Assembly (NCBI GenBank): GCA_002492335.1 | Contig: DKYD01000024.1 | Coordinates: 31,161-59,401 of the forward strand | DNA from: Lachnospiraceae bacterium UBA7109 | Lineage (GTDB): Bacteria; Bacillota; Clostridia; Lachnospirales; Lachnospiraceae | Reading direction: 5' to 3' | DNA: 28,241 nucleotides | Part shown: in pieces, positions 17,419 through 25,411 of the stretch | Layout of the letters: the number at the start of each line of letters is the position of its first letter | How positions within the stretch are numbered: the stretch's first letter is position 1 | Notes under the pieces: generated by a model | What the model saw: the letters and a program-made list of their open reading frames with translations, nothing else | What the model was told of the DNA's origin: nothing | Database searches by the model: none | Made by a program: the position numbers and the translations under genes

Positions 17419-18660
17419 ATGACAATTAAAGAAGTATGTGAAAAATATGAAATTACCGCAGATACGCTCAGGTATTATGAGAGGGTCGGCATTATCCCGC
17501 CTGTCACCCGCACAAAGGGAGGCATTCGTTGTTATACGGATGCGGATATCGGATGGGTGGAAAATGCCATCTGTATGCGCAGCGCCGGACTTTCTGTGGA
17601 AATGCTGGCGGAATATGTGCGTCTGTTCCGGGAAGGGGACAGCACGATTCCCGCAAGGCGGGATCTGCTGATGGAGGCGAGGAAGGAGATTATTGTAAGA
17701 CTGAAAAAATATCAGGAAACTATGGAAAGGCTGGATTATAAGATTTCCCGGTATAATGAAGCGATTCAAACAGGCGTCCTTAAATGGGATGCACCAAAGG
17801 AAAGGAGAGATATTCAAATGGAATTTATTACACTGAACAATGGGCAGAGATGCCCGGTTATCGGAATTGGAACCTTTATGCTCAAACCCGCTGAGGCGGA
17901 AAACAGCGTCAGGGAAGCCCTGAAAATGGGTTACTCCTGTATTGACACGGCCGCGGCATACTGCAACGAGCGGGCGGTAGGCCGTGGAATGAGGGAAAGC
18001 GGTATTGCAAGGGAAGACATTTTCCTTTCCACGAAGCTCTGGCCCTGTGATTATGAAAATGAAAATGCAGTAAATGAAACGCTGGAGCGTCTTGGTACAG
18101 ATTATGTTGATCTGCTCTATATCCACCAGCCTGCGGGAAACTGGCTGTCAGGCTATAAATTACTGGAGAAAGCATATAAGGACGGAAAAGCGAAGTCAAT
18201 CGGCATTTCAAATTTTGAGGGACAATATATCGCGGAGCTGGAGAAAAAATGGGAGGTTGTGCCACAGTTCATCCAGGTGGAAGCGCATCCGTATTTTACG
18301 CAGAGTGAACTTCGCGTGACGCTGGATAAATACGGTATTAAGCTGATGAGCTGGTACCCATTGGGACACGGCGACAAGTCGCTGATCGAAGAGCCGGTTT
18401 TCACAAAGCTGGGTGAAAAGTACAAAAAGAGCAGCGCCCAGGTGATCCTGCGGTGGCATACCCAGATGGGCTTTGCGGTTATTCCGGGCAGCAAGAACGT
18501 GGACCATATCCGTGACAATCTGAATATCCTTGATTTTACGCTTACCGATGAGGAGATGGCGGAAATTGCGAAGTTGGACAAAGGCGTGCGCTATTACCAT
18601 CGCACAGAAGAACAATTAAAGGGCTTTGCCGCATGGCATCCGGAATTTGAAACAGAATAA
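17419..18660 (+). CDS. MerR-family regulator fused to an aldo-keto reductase
   Basis: A 413-aa fusion. Residues 1-70 are a MerR winged helix-turn-helix (TLRYYERVGIIPPV, GGIRCYTDADI) with Cys52 in CMRSAGL, the position of the conserved Cys in the carbonyl sensor AdhR. Residues 75-120 are the coiled dimerisation helix. From Met134 (17818) there is a complete NADPH-type aldo-keto reductase with catalytic tetrad Asp176, Tyr181, Lys206 and His236, plus GISNF and a C-terminal IPGSKN cofactor motif. AAAGGAG at 17801-17807 is 10 bases before ATG 17818, so a free reductase may also be made. I chose ATG 17419 (GGGAGG 6 bases upstream) over the preceding GTG 17416. The upstream promoter has a MerR dyad. 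A sensor-enzyme role in aldehyde stress is inference. Confidence 0.92.
   Translation: MTIKEVCEKYEITADTLRYYERVGIIPPVTRTKGGIRCYTDADIGWVENAICMRSAGLSVEMLAEYVRLFREGDSTIPARRDLLMEARKEIIVRLKKYQETMERLDYKISRYNEAIQTGVLKWDAPKERRDIQMEFITLNNGQRCPVIGIGTFMLKPAEAENSVREALKMGYSCIDTAAAYCNERAVGRGMRESGIAREDIFLSTKLWPCDYENENAVNETLERLGTDYVDLLYIHQPAGNWLSGYKLLEKAYKDGKAKSIGISNFEGQYIAELEKKWEVVPQFIQVEAHPYFTQSELRVTLDKYGIKLMSWYPLGHGDKSLIEEPVFTKLGEKYKKSSAQVILRWHTQMGFAVIPGSKNVDHIRDNLNILDFTLTDEEMAEIAKLDKGVRYYHRTEEQLKGFAAWHPEFETE
17801..17820 (+). promoter_or_regulatory. Internal ribosome binding site and start codon inside the MerR-AKR fusion
   Basis: AAAGGAG (17801-17807) lies 10 bases before ATG (17818-17820), in frame with the fusion and exactly where the reductase domain begins (Met-Glu-Phe-Ile-Thr). 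Both spacing and position match a normal gene start, suggesting either an ancestral stand-alone gene fused by loss of the regulator's stop codon or active production of two proteins. Confidence 0.7.
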
Positions 18661-18683
18661 GCCGGAAAAACCGAAAGGTATGA

Positions 18684-18713
18684 CTGACTTAAGCTGATGG
18701 ACAAAAATATAAT
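18684..18713 (+). promoter_or_regulatory. Candidate promoter of iron alcohol dehydrogenase 1
   Basis: CTGACT (18684-18689) and a perfect TATAAT (18708-18713) are 18 bases apart in the 78-base gap before the gene. The predicted start near 18720 leaves AGGAGG (18725-18730) intact before ATG 18739. No dyad like that of the MerR operator is seen, so this may give independent expression. Confidence 0.5.
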
Positions 18714-18738
18714 TAAGCATTGACAGGAGGACAATTAG

Positions 18739-19902
18739 ATGCAGAATTTTGATTATCAGACACCTACCAGACTGATTTTTGGCGAAGGCGTGCTTTCCAG
18801 CCTGCCGGAGGTAATGAAGTCGTTCGGGAAAAAAGTTTTGATGACGTATGGAAGTGGAAGTATTAAGAAGCTGGGGCTTTACGATAAGGTAAAGGAGTTG
18901 CTCCGGGGTTATGAAATTTATGAGCTGCCCGACATCCAGCCTAACCCGAAGTATGATCCAAGCGTCTTAGACGGCGTCCGCATCTGCAAAGAGAATGACA
19001 TTGATGTAATTCTTGCCGTAGGCGGGGGAAGCGTGCTGGACTGTTCCAAGGCGATCGCCGCCGGAGCAAAATATGAAGGTGACCCATGGGATCTGATCTC
19101 CTATAAAGTCAAGGCAAAAGCCGCGCTTCCGATTGTAGACATTCTGACGCTGGCAGCCACCGGCAGTGAATACGACTGCGGAGGAGTGATTTCCCGCACC
19201 GAGACCAATGACAAGATCGGTTATATGGATCCGCTTTTGTTCCCCGTTTGCTCCATCCTTGACCCGGTTTATACCTTTACGGTATCGAAGAAGCAGACGG
19301 CAGCAGGCTGTGCAGATGCCATGAACCATATTATGGAGCAGTATTTTACGGAAGATACCACGCTCTTAAACGATGGCTTCTGCGAGGCAGGGTTGAAAAG
19401 TTTGATGATTAACGCGAAAAAGTGTCTGGAAAATCCGGAGGATTATACCGCAAGGGCGGAAATGATGCAGGTCTGCACCTATGGCTGTAACGGAATCTAT
19501 TCTCTTGGGAACAGTGCTTCCGGCTGGCCGTGCCATGGTATGGAACACGCACTGAGCGCTTATTATGACATTACTCACGGTGAAGGACTTGCGATTCTCA
19601 CGCCCAGATGGATGAAGCATATTTTAAGCGACAGGACAGTGGGACGGTTTGTGAAGTACGGGGTGAATGTGTTTGGGATTGACAGCAGCCTGGAGCAGTA
19701 TGAAATTGCGGAAAAGGCGATTGAGGAAACCTACCGTTTCTTTGAAACGATCGGAATCCCTATGCACTTGAAAGAAGTGGGAATTGATGAGAGCAGGCTT
19801 TCCGAGATGGCGCATCATATTGCTGTGAACGAGGGGTTGGAAAACGCTTATGTACCACTTTTGGAACAGGATATCCTGGATATTCTGAAGGCATCTCTGT
19901 AA
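18739..19902 (+). CDS. Iron-containing alcohol dehydrogenase, butanol-dehydrogenase-like (1)
   Basis: A 387-aa group III alcohol dehydrogenase, probably NAD(P)H-dependent, reducing aldehydes to alcohols. The N-terminus (TPTRLIFGEG) and GGGSVLDCSK (95-104) form the dinucleotide site. Predicted metal ligands are Asp193, His197, His266 and His280 (GCADAMNH, CHGMEH, DITHGEG), with the spacing seen in YqhD/FucO-type enzymes. AGGAGG is 8 bases before ATG 18739. It lies 78 bases after the MerR-AKR fusion, behind a possible promoter of its own, and is followed closely by a lysR-type gene. The closest functional class is butanol/aldehyde dehydrogenase of the BdhA/YugJ type; the natural substrate is not determined. 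Confidence 0.93.
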   Translation: MQNFDYQTPTRLIFGEGVLSSLPEVMKSFGKKVLMTYGSGSIKKLGLYDKVKELLRGYEIYELPDIQPNPKYDPSVLDGVRICKENDIDVILAVGGGSVLDCSKAIAAGAKYEGDPWDLISYKVKAKAALPIVDILTLAATGSEYDCGGVISRTETNDKIGYMDPLLFPVCSILDPVYTFTVSKKQTAAGCADAMNHIMEQYFTEDTTLLNDGFCEAGLKSLMINAKKCLENPEDYTARAEMMQVCTYGCNGIYSLGNSASGWPCHGMEHALSAYYDITHGEGLAILTPRWMKHILSDRTVGRFVKYGVNVFGIDSSLEQYEIAEKAIEETYRFFETIGIPMHLKEVGIDESRLSEMAHHIAVNEGLENAYVPLLEQDILDILKASL

Positions 19903-19939
19903 ATGGTTATATTAAAACAGGAGGAAAGAGGCGATATTG

Positions 19940-20833
19940 ATGTACAATCCTCAACTTGAAACTTTTATCCGTGTTGCAGATGCAGGCAGTTTTAATAAGG
20001 CAGCGGAACAGGCCTATATCACGCCCACGGCGGTAATCAAACAGATTAATCTGCTGGAAGCGGACCTGGATGTGAAGCTTTTTGAGCGTACTCATCGCGG
20101 ACTGACGCTTACAAAGGCCGGAACCTCTTTATATAGTGACGCGAAATATGTGATTCAGTATTGTAAGGATTCTGTTATCCGGGCAAAGAATGCTATGCAG
20201 GAGGGGGATAATATCATCCGCATTGGAACTTCTCCTATGACGCCGGCCGGGGTTTTGGTGGAGCTTTGGCCTAAGATTCACGAGCTTTGTCCGGAAATCA
20301 AATTTCAGCTTATTCCCTATGAAAACACACCGGAGAATGCCAGGGAGATTTTGAAAAACCTTGGGAAGAATATTGATGTGATTGCCGGGATTTTTGATGA
20401 CACGATGCTGAATCTGCGGAACTGTGCGGGTTTTGAAATTTCCAGACAGCCGATTTGCTGTGCGTTGTCCATTTACCATCGCCTTGCTGATAAAAAGTGC
20501 CTGACCATTCAGGATTTATATGGAGAGCGATTGATGCTGATGCACCGGAATTGGAGTCACTATGTAGATGTGCTCCGGGATGACATCTGGCAGAATCACA
20601 GTCAGATTCAGATCGTGGATTTTGACTTTTACAGCGTGGATGTGTTTAATCGTTGTGAAAACAGTAATGACGTGCTGATGGCAGTTCAGGCATGGGAGCA
20701 TGTGCATCCTTTGTTAAAGATCATACCTGTGGAATGGAATCATTCGATTCCCTATGGCCTGCTGCATTCCCCGACGCCATCGGAAGCAGTAAAACGCTTT
20801 CTGTCGGCAATCCAGACGGTACTGCATCAATAA
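19940..20833 (+). CDS. LysR-family transcriptional regulator
   Basis: A 297-aa regulator. The N-terminal winged helix-turn-helix covers about 1-60: LETFIRVADAGSFNKAAEQA, then TPTAVIKQINLLE and LFERTHRGLTLTKAG. The rest is a periplasmic-binding-protein-like effector domain (about 90-297). AAAGAGG at 19925-19931 is 8 bases before ATG 19940, which I prefer to the preceding TTG. It lies 37 bases after iron alcohol dehydrogenase 1, in the same direction, and is followed by a terminator-like hairpin. A near-perfect dyad just past its stop codon suggests it activates the next alcohol dehydrogenase rather than a divergent gene. The effector is unknown. Confidence 0.94.
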   Translation: MYNPQLETFIRVADAGSFNKAAEQAYITPTAVIKQINLLEADLDVKLFERTHRGLTLTKAGTSLYSDAKYVIQYCKDSVIRAKNAMQEGDNIIRIGTSPMTPAGVLVELWPKIHELCPEIKFQLIPYENTPENAREILKNLGKNIDVIAGIFDDTMLNLRNCAGFEISRQPICCALSIYHRLADKKCLTIQDLYGERLMLMHRNWSHYVDVLRDDIWQNHSQIQIVDFDFYSVDVFNRCENSNDVLMAVQAWEHVHPLLKIIPVEWNHSIPYGLLHSPTPSEAVKRFLSAIQTVLHQ

Positions 20834-20844
20834 AAAGTTTGAGA

Positions 20845-20861
20845 TATAACCTTTGGGTATA
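20845..20861 (+). promoter_or_regulatory. Candidate LysR-type regulator binding site
   Basis: TATAACC-TTT-GGGTATA is a 17-base inverted repeat with one mismatch pair, containing the T-N11-A pattern (T20847, A20859) typical of LysR-family sites. Its centre at 20853 is about 65 bases upstream of the start predicted from TATACT (20906-20911), the classical position of the LysR recognition site. Confidence 0.5.
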
Positions 20862-20875
20862 AACTGATGAACGAA

Positions 20876-20906
20876 TCGAGACTTCTGCGGAGGTCTCGAT
20901 TTTTTT
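20876..20906 (+). terminator. Terminator hairpin after the LysR gene, overlapping a promoter candidate
   Basis: TCGAGAC (20876-20882) pairs with GTCTCGA (20893-20899), extended inward by TTC/GAG with one G-T pair, and is followed by seven T (20900-20906). It ends the LysR transcript. The same DNA contains TTCTGC (20883-20888) and, 17 bases later, TATACT (20906-20911), a plausible activator-dependent promoter for the next gene; transcripts starting near 20918 would not carry the hairpin. Confidence 0.85.
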
Positions 20907-20950
20907 ATACTAGAGATAGCAGAAAACATGGAAAAGCGGGGAGAAAGAAA

Positions 20951-22120
20951 ATGAACAACTTTATTTTTGAGAATGCAACAAAGGTCTATTTTGGAAAGGG
21001 CTGTGTCAAAGAATATCTGGCCTGTCTTTCCGGCCATTACGGACAGACCGTTATGCTGGCTTATGGCGGCGGTTCTGTTAAGAAAAATGGCATCTATGAT
21101 GAGGTGGTGGCCTGTCTGCAAAAGGCTGGGCAGAATGTGATTGAGTTTTCTGGTATCGGTCCGAATCCCACTTATGCAAAGGTACTGGAGGGGGCAAAGC
21201 TGGCGCGTGAAAACAAGGCGGATCTGATTCTCGCCGTAGGCGGCGGCAGTGTCATGGACTGCTGTAAAGCTGTTTCTATGGCAGCAGTGTATGGCGGTGA
21301 CATCTGGACAGATTTTTGGGAAAGACCCGGCGTCATTGATTTTGAACCGCTTCCTCTGGGCATGATCGTTACGGTAGCCGGAACCGGAAGTGAGATGAAC
21401 GGTGGGGCGGTGATTACCAACGAGGAACGGAAAATTAAGACTGGTCGGGACTATCCCAAATGTAATGCCAGGTTTGCGCTGATGGATCCTACCTATACTT
21501 ACAGTGTTCCAAAAAAGCAGATGGTGTCCGGTGGATTCGACATTCTGTCGCACATCATGGAAACCTATTTCAGCGAACCGGACGGAGGTAATGTATCTGA
21601 TGACATCTCAGAGGCGCTTATGCGGGGCGTGATCCGCGACCTGCGGGCATCAATTCAAAACCCGGAGGATTACACCGCCCGGAGTAATTTGATGTGGGAG
21701 TCCACGATGGCAGAAAACCGTATCATTAAACTGGGCAAACGGATGGATTTCGAGTGTCACCAGATGGAGCATCAGCTTGGGGCTTACACCAACTGTAATC
21801 ATGGTGCGGGGCTTGCGGTGCTTCATCCGGTCTACTACCGGCATATCTACAAGGATGGGCTTAGAAAATTCCAGAAGTTTGCCGTGAATGTATGGAGCAT
21901 CTCTCCGGAGGGAAAAACCGGGGAAGAACTGGCGCGTGCCGGTGTGGAGGCATTGGCGGACTTCATCAGGGAGATTGGTCTTCCTGCCACTTTGCGGGAG
22001 TTGGGAGTGAATGAATCCACGGATTTGAAAGCCATTGCAGATTCCTGCAATCTGGCTCCCGGCAGCTATAAGAAAATGACTCATGAAGAAATCCTCAAAA
22101 TTTTCCAGGAGTGCTATTAA
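20951..22120 (+). CDS. Iron-containing alcohol dehydrogenase (2)
   Basis: A 389-aa group III alcohol dehydrogenase. It has the same layout as the first one (FGKGC start, GGGSVMDCCK at 97-106), and predicted metal ligands are Asp197, His201, His270 and His284 with identical spacing. The proteins differ widely elsewhere, so they are paralogues rather than a recent duplication. I chose ATG 20951, after GGGGAG; an in-frame ATG at 20867 would lie upstream of the LysR-gene terminator and add a basic leader unlike the family. It is probably activated by the upstream LysR regulator and leads a unit with aldo-keto reductase 2 and a flavin-reductase-like protein. Substrate unknown, probably short aldehydes or alcohols. 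Confidence 0.93.
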   Translation: MNNFIFENATKVYFGKGCVKEYLACLSGHYGQTVMLAYGGGSVKKNGIYDEVVACLQKAGQNVIEFSGIGPNPTYAKVLEGAKLARENKADLILAVGGGSVMDCCKAVSMAAVYGGDIWTDFWERPGVIDFEPLPLGMIVTVAGTGSEMNGGAVITNEERKIKTGRDYPKCNARFALMDPTYTYSVPKKQMVSGGFDILSHIMETYFSEPDGGNVSDDISEALMRGVIRDLRASIQNPEDYTARSNLMWESTMAENRIIKLGKRMDFECHQMEHQLGAYTNCNHGAGLAVLHPVYYRHIYKDGLRKFQKFAVNVWSISPEGKTGEELARAGVEALADFIREIGLPATLRELGVNESTDLKAIADSCNLAPGSYKKMTHEEILKIFQECY

Positions 22121-22121
22121 A

Positions 22122-22178
22122 CTGAAAGCAGTGGAACTTGTGGATGTTCAGACATGGCTGGAAGATTTAGGATTGTAA
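22122..22178 (+). pseudogene. Orphan C-terminal tail of a flavodoxin-like gene
   Basis: Just after the alcohol dehydrogenase stop codon, one frame reads KAVELVDVQTWLEDLGL followed by TAA (22176-22178). The acidic, Trp-Leu-x-x-Leu-Gly ending resembles the last helix of flavodoxins, and closely resembles the WLNGLGY ending of the flavodoxin remnant at 27403. There is no start codon or ribosome binding site for it, so I read it as the scar of a deleted gene. The match is short and could be chance. Confidence 0.45.
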
Positions 22179-22203
22179 AGAATAGAAGGAGATGTAGAAT
22201 TTA

Positions 22204-23205
22204 ATGAATACAAGAATTCTGGGAAAAGATTTGAAAGTATCGGCTGTCGGATTAGGCTGTATGGGTATGAGCCATGCCTACGGAGCGCCGGCAGATAAGC
22301 GGAAGATGACAGAACTGATCGCACAGGCCGTGGATCAGGGCTGCACCTTTTTTGACACGGCGGAAACCTATGGGACACGGGAGTGTCCCCATGACAATGA
22401 GGAACTGGTGGGAGCGGCTCTGAAGCCCTATCGGGATAAGGTGGTCATTGCCACCAAGTTTGGCATTCGCTTTGACCGGAGCAGTAATGCGGTTAATCTG
22501 CCTGTGATCGTGGATTCTCGTCCAGAAGTGATTCGCTCTTCGGTGGAGGGCTCCCTGCAGCGGCTGCAGACAGACCATATTGATCTGTATTATCAGCACA
22601 GGCTTGACCCAAAGATTCCCATTGAGGAGGTGGCCGGAGTCATGGCGGAACTGATCCGGGAGGGAAAAATTACTCATTGGGGGCTGTCTGAGGCAAAGGA
22701 AGACGCCATTCGCCGCGCCCATGCCGTTTGTCCGGTGACGGCGATTCAGAACCGTTATTCCATGATGGCAAGGTGGTATGAAGCTTTGTTCCCGGTATTG
22801 GAAGAGCTGGGGATTGGGTATGTAGCTTTCTCTCCTATGGCCAATGGTCTTTTGAGCGGCAAGTATGGAAAGGATACGGTATTTGGCGGCCATGAGGATT
22901 ACCGTAGTGTGATGCCCCAGTATCAGCCGGAGAATATAGAACGCAATCAAGAACTTTTAGAATTGCTGAAAAGCACGGCGGAAGAAAAGGATGCTACGCC
23001 TGCTCAGATCTCGCTGGCGTGGATGCTGTGCAAAAAGCCTTACATGGTACCGATTCCCGGTACTCGCAAGCCTGAGCGCCTGACGGAAAACTTAAGAGCC
23101 GCAGATGTGAAGCTGACTGCCGCAGAGGTAGCGGCGCTGGATGCCGCACTGGATCAGATTCCCATGTCTGAGGTATATGGAGGCGCTTCTGTGCTTCAGA
23201 AGTAA
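22204..23205 (+). CDS. Aldo-keto reductase 2 (YakC/AKR13-like)
   Basis: A 333-aa NADPH-type aldo-keto reductase that reduces aldehydes or ketones to alcohols. The catalytic tetrad is Asp51 and Tyr56 (FFDTAETYG), Lys85 (IATKFG) and His132 (YYQHRLDP). VGLGCMGMSHAYG near the N-terminus, THWGLSEA in the middle and PIPGTRKPERLTEN near the C-terminus are typical of the long-chain AKR11/13-type enzymes. AGAAGGAGATG precedes ATG 22204. It differs in class from the other two aldo-keto reductases in the window, so substrate ranges should differ. It lies between iron alcohol dehydrogenase 2 and a flavin-reductase-like protein, apparently in one transcription unit. Confidence 0.93.
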   Translation: MNTRILGKDLKVSAVGLGCMGMSHAYGAPADKRKMTELIAQAVDQGCTFFDTAETYGTRECPHDNEELVGAALKPYRDKVVIATKFGIRFDRSSNAVNLPVIVDSRPEVIRSSVEGSLQRLQTDHIDLYYQHRLDPKIPIEEVAGVMAELIREGKITHWGLSEAKEDAIRRAHAVCPVTAIQNRYSMMARWYEALFPVLEELGIGYVAFSPMANGLLSGKYGKDTVFGGHEDYRSVMPQYQPENIERNQELLELLKSTAEEKDATPAQISLAWMLCKKPYMVPIPGTRKPERLTENLRAADVKLTAAEVAALDAALDQIPMSEVYGGASVLQK

Positions 23206-23246
23206 CTGTTAAATCAGATGAAAAAATGAATAGGAGGAATTTTATT

Positions 23247-23804
23247 ATGCGAAAAAATTTTGGAACAAAACCCTGGTTTTATCCTTTGCCGGTGCTGATC
23301 ATCGGCACCTATGATGAGGACGGTACGCCGGATGCTATGAATGCCGCTTGGGGCGGTCTGTACGATGCGGATAAGGTTGTTCTTTGCCTGAGTGAAGGGC
23401 ACAAGACAACTGCGAATATTAAGGTGAAGGGAGCTTTTACCGTCAGCTTTGCGGATGCAGCCCATGTGACGGAGGCTGACTATGTGGGGATGGAGTCTGC
23501 GAATCAGGTAAAGGATAAGCTGGCAAAGGCTGGCCTGCATGTCAGCAAGAGCGAATTTGTGGATGCCCCTGTCATCGACGAATTTCCTTTGACTCTGGAC
23601 TGCGAATTGCTGAAGGTGAGCGAGGATGGGAATATCATTGGAAAGATCATCAATGTCAGCGCCGATGAAAGTATTCTGGGAGAGGACGGAAAGATTGATT
23701 CCGCCAGGCTCCAGGCCATTTCCTTTGACCCGGTACACAATGCCTATCTGAAACTGGGCGAAAAGGTGGGAAATGCTTTTCAGGACGGAGCAAAACTCAA
23801 ATAA
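23247..23804 (+). CDS. Flavin-reductase-like FMN-binding split-barrel protein
   Basis: A 185-aa protein of the flavin reductase-like superfamily. PLPVLIIGTYDEDGTPDAMNAAWGG is the usual N-terminal strand pair and flavin-contact region, followed by LCLSEGHKTTANIKVKGAFTVSF and the C-terminal DPVHNAYLKLGEKVGNAF. Members bind FMN and transfer electrons between NAD(P)H, flavins and small molecules. I chose ATG 23247, with AGGAGG 9 bases upstream, over ATG 23226, which would lie upstream of that ribosome binding site. It follows aldo-keto reductase 2 by 41 bases and probably ends that operon. The physiological partner may have been the flavodoxin now lost; that is inference. Confidence 0.88.
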   Translation: MRKNFGTKPWFYPLPVLIIGTYDEDGTPDAMNAAWGGLYDADKVVLCLSEGHKTTANIKVKGAFTVSFADAAHVTEADYVGMESANQVKDKLAKAGLHVSKSEFVDAPVIDEFPLTLDCELLKVSEDGNIIGKIINVSADESILGEDGKIDSARLQAISFDPVHNAYLKLGEKVGNAFQDGAKLK

Positions 23805-23964
23805 CATTTAATGATAACAGCCCGTAATGAAATTTTATTTTTGCTTTGAGCCGGAAATTGCTAAAATGGAACCAGAAAATAAAAGCGCTGCAAGAATGAA
23901 AGGGTTAACATGAAAAAATGAAAGAAAAAGAGAATTGGACAGAAATATTGCAGGAGGGATGATG
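23805..23964 (+). other. Intergenic region before the MATE gene, no gene seen
   Basis: These 160 bases contain no ORF, hairpin terminator or clear promoter. The best promoter candidate is TTTGCT (23840-23845), 16 bases, TAAAAT (23862-23867), which is weak. A GGAGGG ribosome binding site lies at its end (23953-23958). Confidence 0.3.
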
Positions 23965-25359
23965 ATGAAGGAAGAAACAGAGCAGAGTCAGGGCAGTGGA
24001 AAAGCGCTGGATATGCTTCACGGACCTCTGCTGAAGAAAATTATATTTTTTGCATTGCCGATTGCAGCCAGCAGTATTTTACAGCAGTTATTCAATTCCG
24101 CTGATGTTGCGGTCGCGGGTCGGTTTGCGGAAAGCGGCGCATTGGCAGCAGTTGGCAGTAATTCTGTTCTGGTCAGCCTGTTTGTCAATCTTTTTGTCGG
24201 TCTTTCAGTGGGAACCAATGTGGTGATCGCGCAGTACATCGGACAGAAACGGACGAAAGAGGTAGGAACGGTTGTCCATACTTCCCTGTTGTTTTCTCTG
24301 ATATGCGGGCTGGTGATGATGGTTGTAGGATTTGCGCTGTCCCGCTTTCTCCTGGTGCTTGTGGATACGCCGGAGGACGTATTGGAGCGTGCGCTGATTT
24401 ATCTGCGAATTTATTGTGTTGGAATTATTTTTATCATTCCCTACAATTTTGGCGCTGCCATTCTCCGTAGTATTGGGGATACCAGACGACCTTTGTATTG
24501 CCTGATTGCATCCGGAATCCTGAACATCTGCCTGAACCTGCTTCTGGTTATCGTGTTTCATCTTGGCGTTGCGGGGGTTGCGATTGCAACAGTTATATCC
24601 AATGCGTTCAGCGCCTCTGTCGTGTTATATATTTTATGTCACGAGAATGAAACAATCCGGCTGCACTGGAACAGATTGCAGATCCACGGCGCTGCACTAA
24701 AAAGGATCGTCCAGATCGGAGCGCCTGCTGCACTTCAATCCGCTGTTTTTTCTATATCCAATATCTGCATTCAGACGGCCATCAACAGTTTTGGCTCCAG
24801 CGCTGTGGCAGGAATGACAGCGGCTCTGAACTTTGAATCTATAGGCTATTATATTGTCAGCGCTTTTGCGCAGACGGTTGTCACATTTATCGGACAGAAT
24901 TATGGAGCCAGACAGTTTGGGCGCTGTAAGAAGATACTGCGGCTCTGTCTGGCCGGTGGGATGATCGGGGCAATCTTGGTTAGCTTCATTTTTATTTTTG
25001 CACGCAGTACAGTAATCCGTATTTTTACAGTTGATCCCGCGGAAATCGAGTATGCCATGACAAGGTTTCTATATGCCATGCCGTTCTTGTTTTTGACAAG
25101 CACTTATGAAGTGGTTGGCTCTGCTTTAAGAGGAATGGGGAAATCAACGCTTCCGGCGGTCTTTACTGTGCTGGGAACTGTTGTGTTTCGTGTAATTTGG
25201 ATATATGCAGTTTTTCCTCTGTGGAACAGCTTTCATGCGCTTATTATCGTATATCCGGTTTCTTGGGTGTTGACTGGCGGGTTGATGATTCTTTATTATT
25301 TTTGGCAGCAGAGAAAGCTGTTTGGAAAAGATTTGGAAAGACCAGCTCTGGCAGGATAG
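23965..25359 (+). CDS. MATE-family multidrug/toxin efflux transporter
   Basis: A protein of about 464 aa with twelve predicted transmembrane segments in two similar halves. The first half opens with KKIIFFALPIAASSILQQLFNSADVAVAGRF and the second with RIVQIGAPAALQSAVFSI. FGAAILRSIGDTRRPL and ALRGMGKSTLPAVFTV are the paired MATE signature stretches after segments 4 and 10. MATE proteins expel cationic or hydrophobic compounds using Na+ or H+ gradients. Three consecutive ATG codons (23959, 23962, 23965) follow AGGAGGG; spacing favours 23965. It lies among carbonyl and flavin reductases, so export of a toxic substrate or product is plausible. The cargo is unknown. Confidence 0.92.
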   Translation: MKEETEQSQGSGKALDMLHGPLLKKIIFFALPIAASSILQQLFNSADVAVAGRFAESGALAAVGSNSVLVSLFVNLFVGLSVGTNVVIAQYIGQKRTKEVGTVVHTSLLFSLICGLVMMVVGFALSRFLLVLVDTPEDVLERALIYLRIYCVGIIFIIPYNFGAAILRSIGDTRRPLYCLIASGILNICLNLLLVIVFHLGVAGVAIATVISNAFSASVVLYILCHENETIRLHWNRLQIHGAALKRIVQIGAPAALQSAVFSISNICIQTAINSFGSSAVAGMTAALNFESIGYYIVSAFAQTVVTFIGQNYGARQFGRCKKILRLCLAGGMIGAILVSFIFIFARSTVIRIFTVDPAEIEYAMTRFLYAMPFLFLTSTYEVVGSALRGMGKSTLPAVFTVLGTVVFRVIWIYAVFPLWNSFHALIIVYPVSWVLTGGLMILYYFWQQRKLFGKDLERPALAG

Positions 25360-25411
25360 AAAGACCGGATTGTTGGAGGATGGCCAAAGGTATGGAAAGG
25401 AGTGGTTATTG

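Noticed and set aside
17317..18126. Long antisense reading frame opposite the MerR-AKR fusion
   Set aside because: It runs across the MerR promoter and operator and is compositionally a mirror of the + strand gene; no domain is recognisable.
20867..20950. Upstream ATG giving iron alcohol dehydrogenase 2 a 28-residue leader
   Set aside because: It lies before the terminator hairpin and predicted transcript start, has no good ribosome binding site, and the family begins at the NNFIFENATKVYFG stretch.
20714..21553. Long antisense reading frame opposite iron alcohol dehydrogenase 2 and the LysR gene end
   Set aside because: It is a shadow of well-supported genes on the + strand, spans an intergenic terminator and has no recognisable domain.
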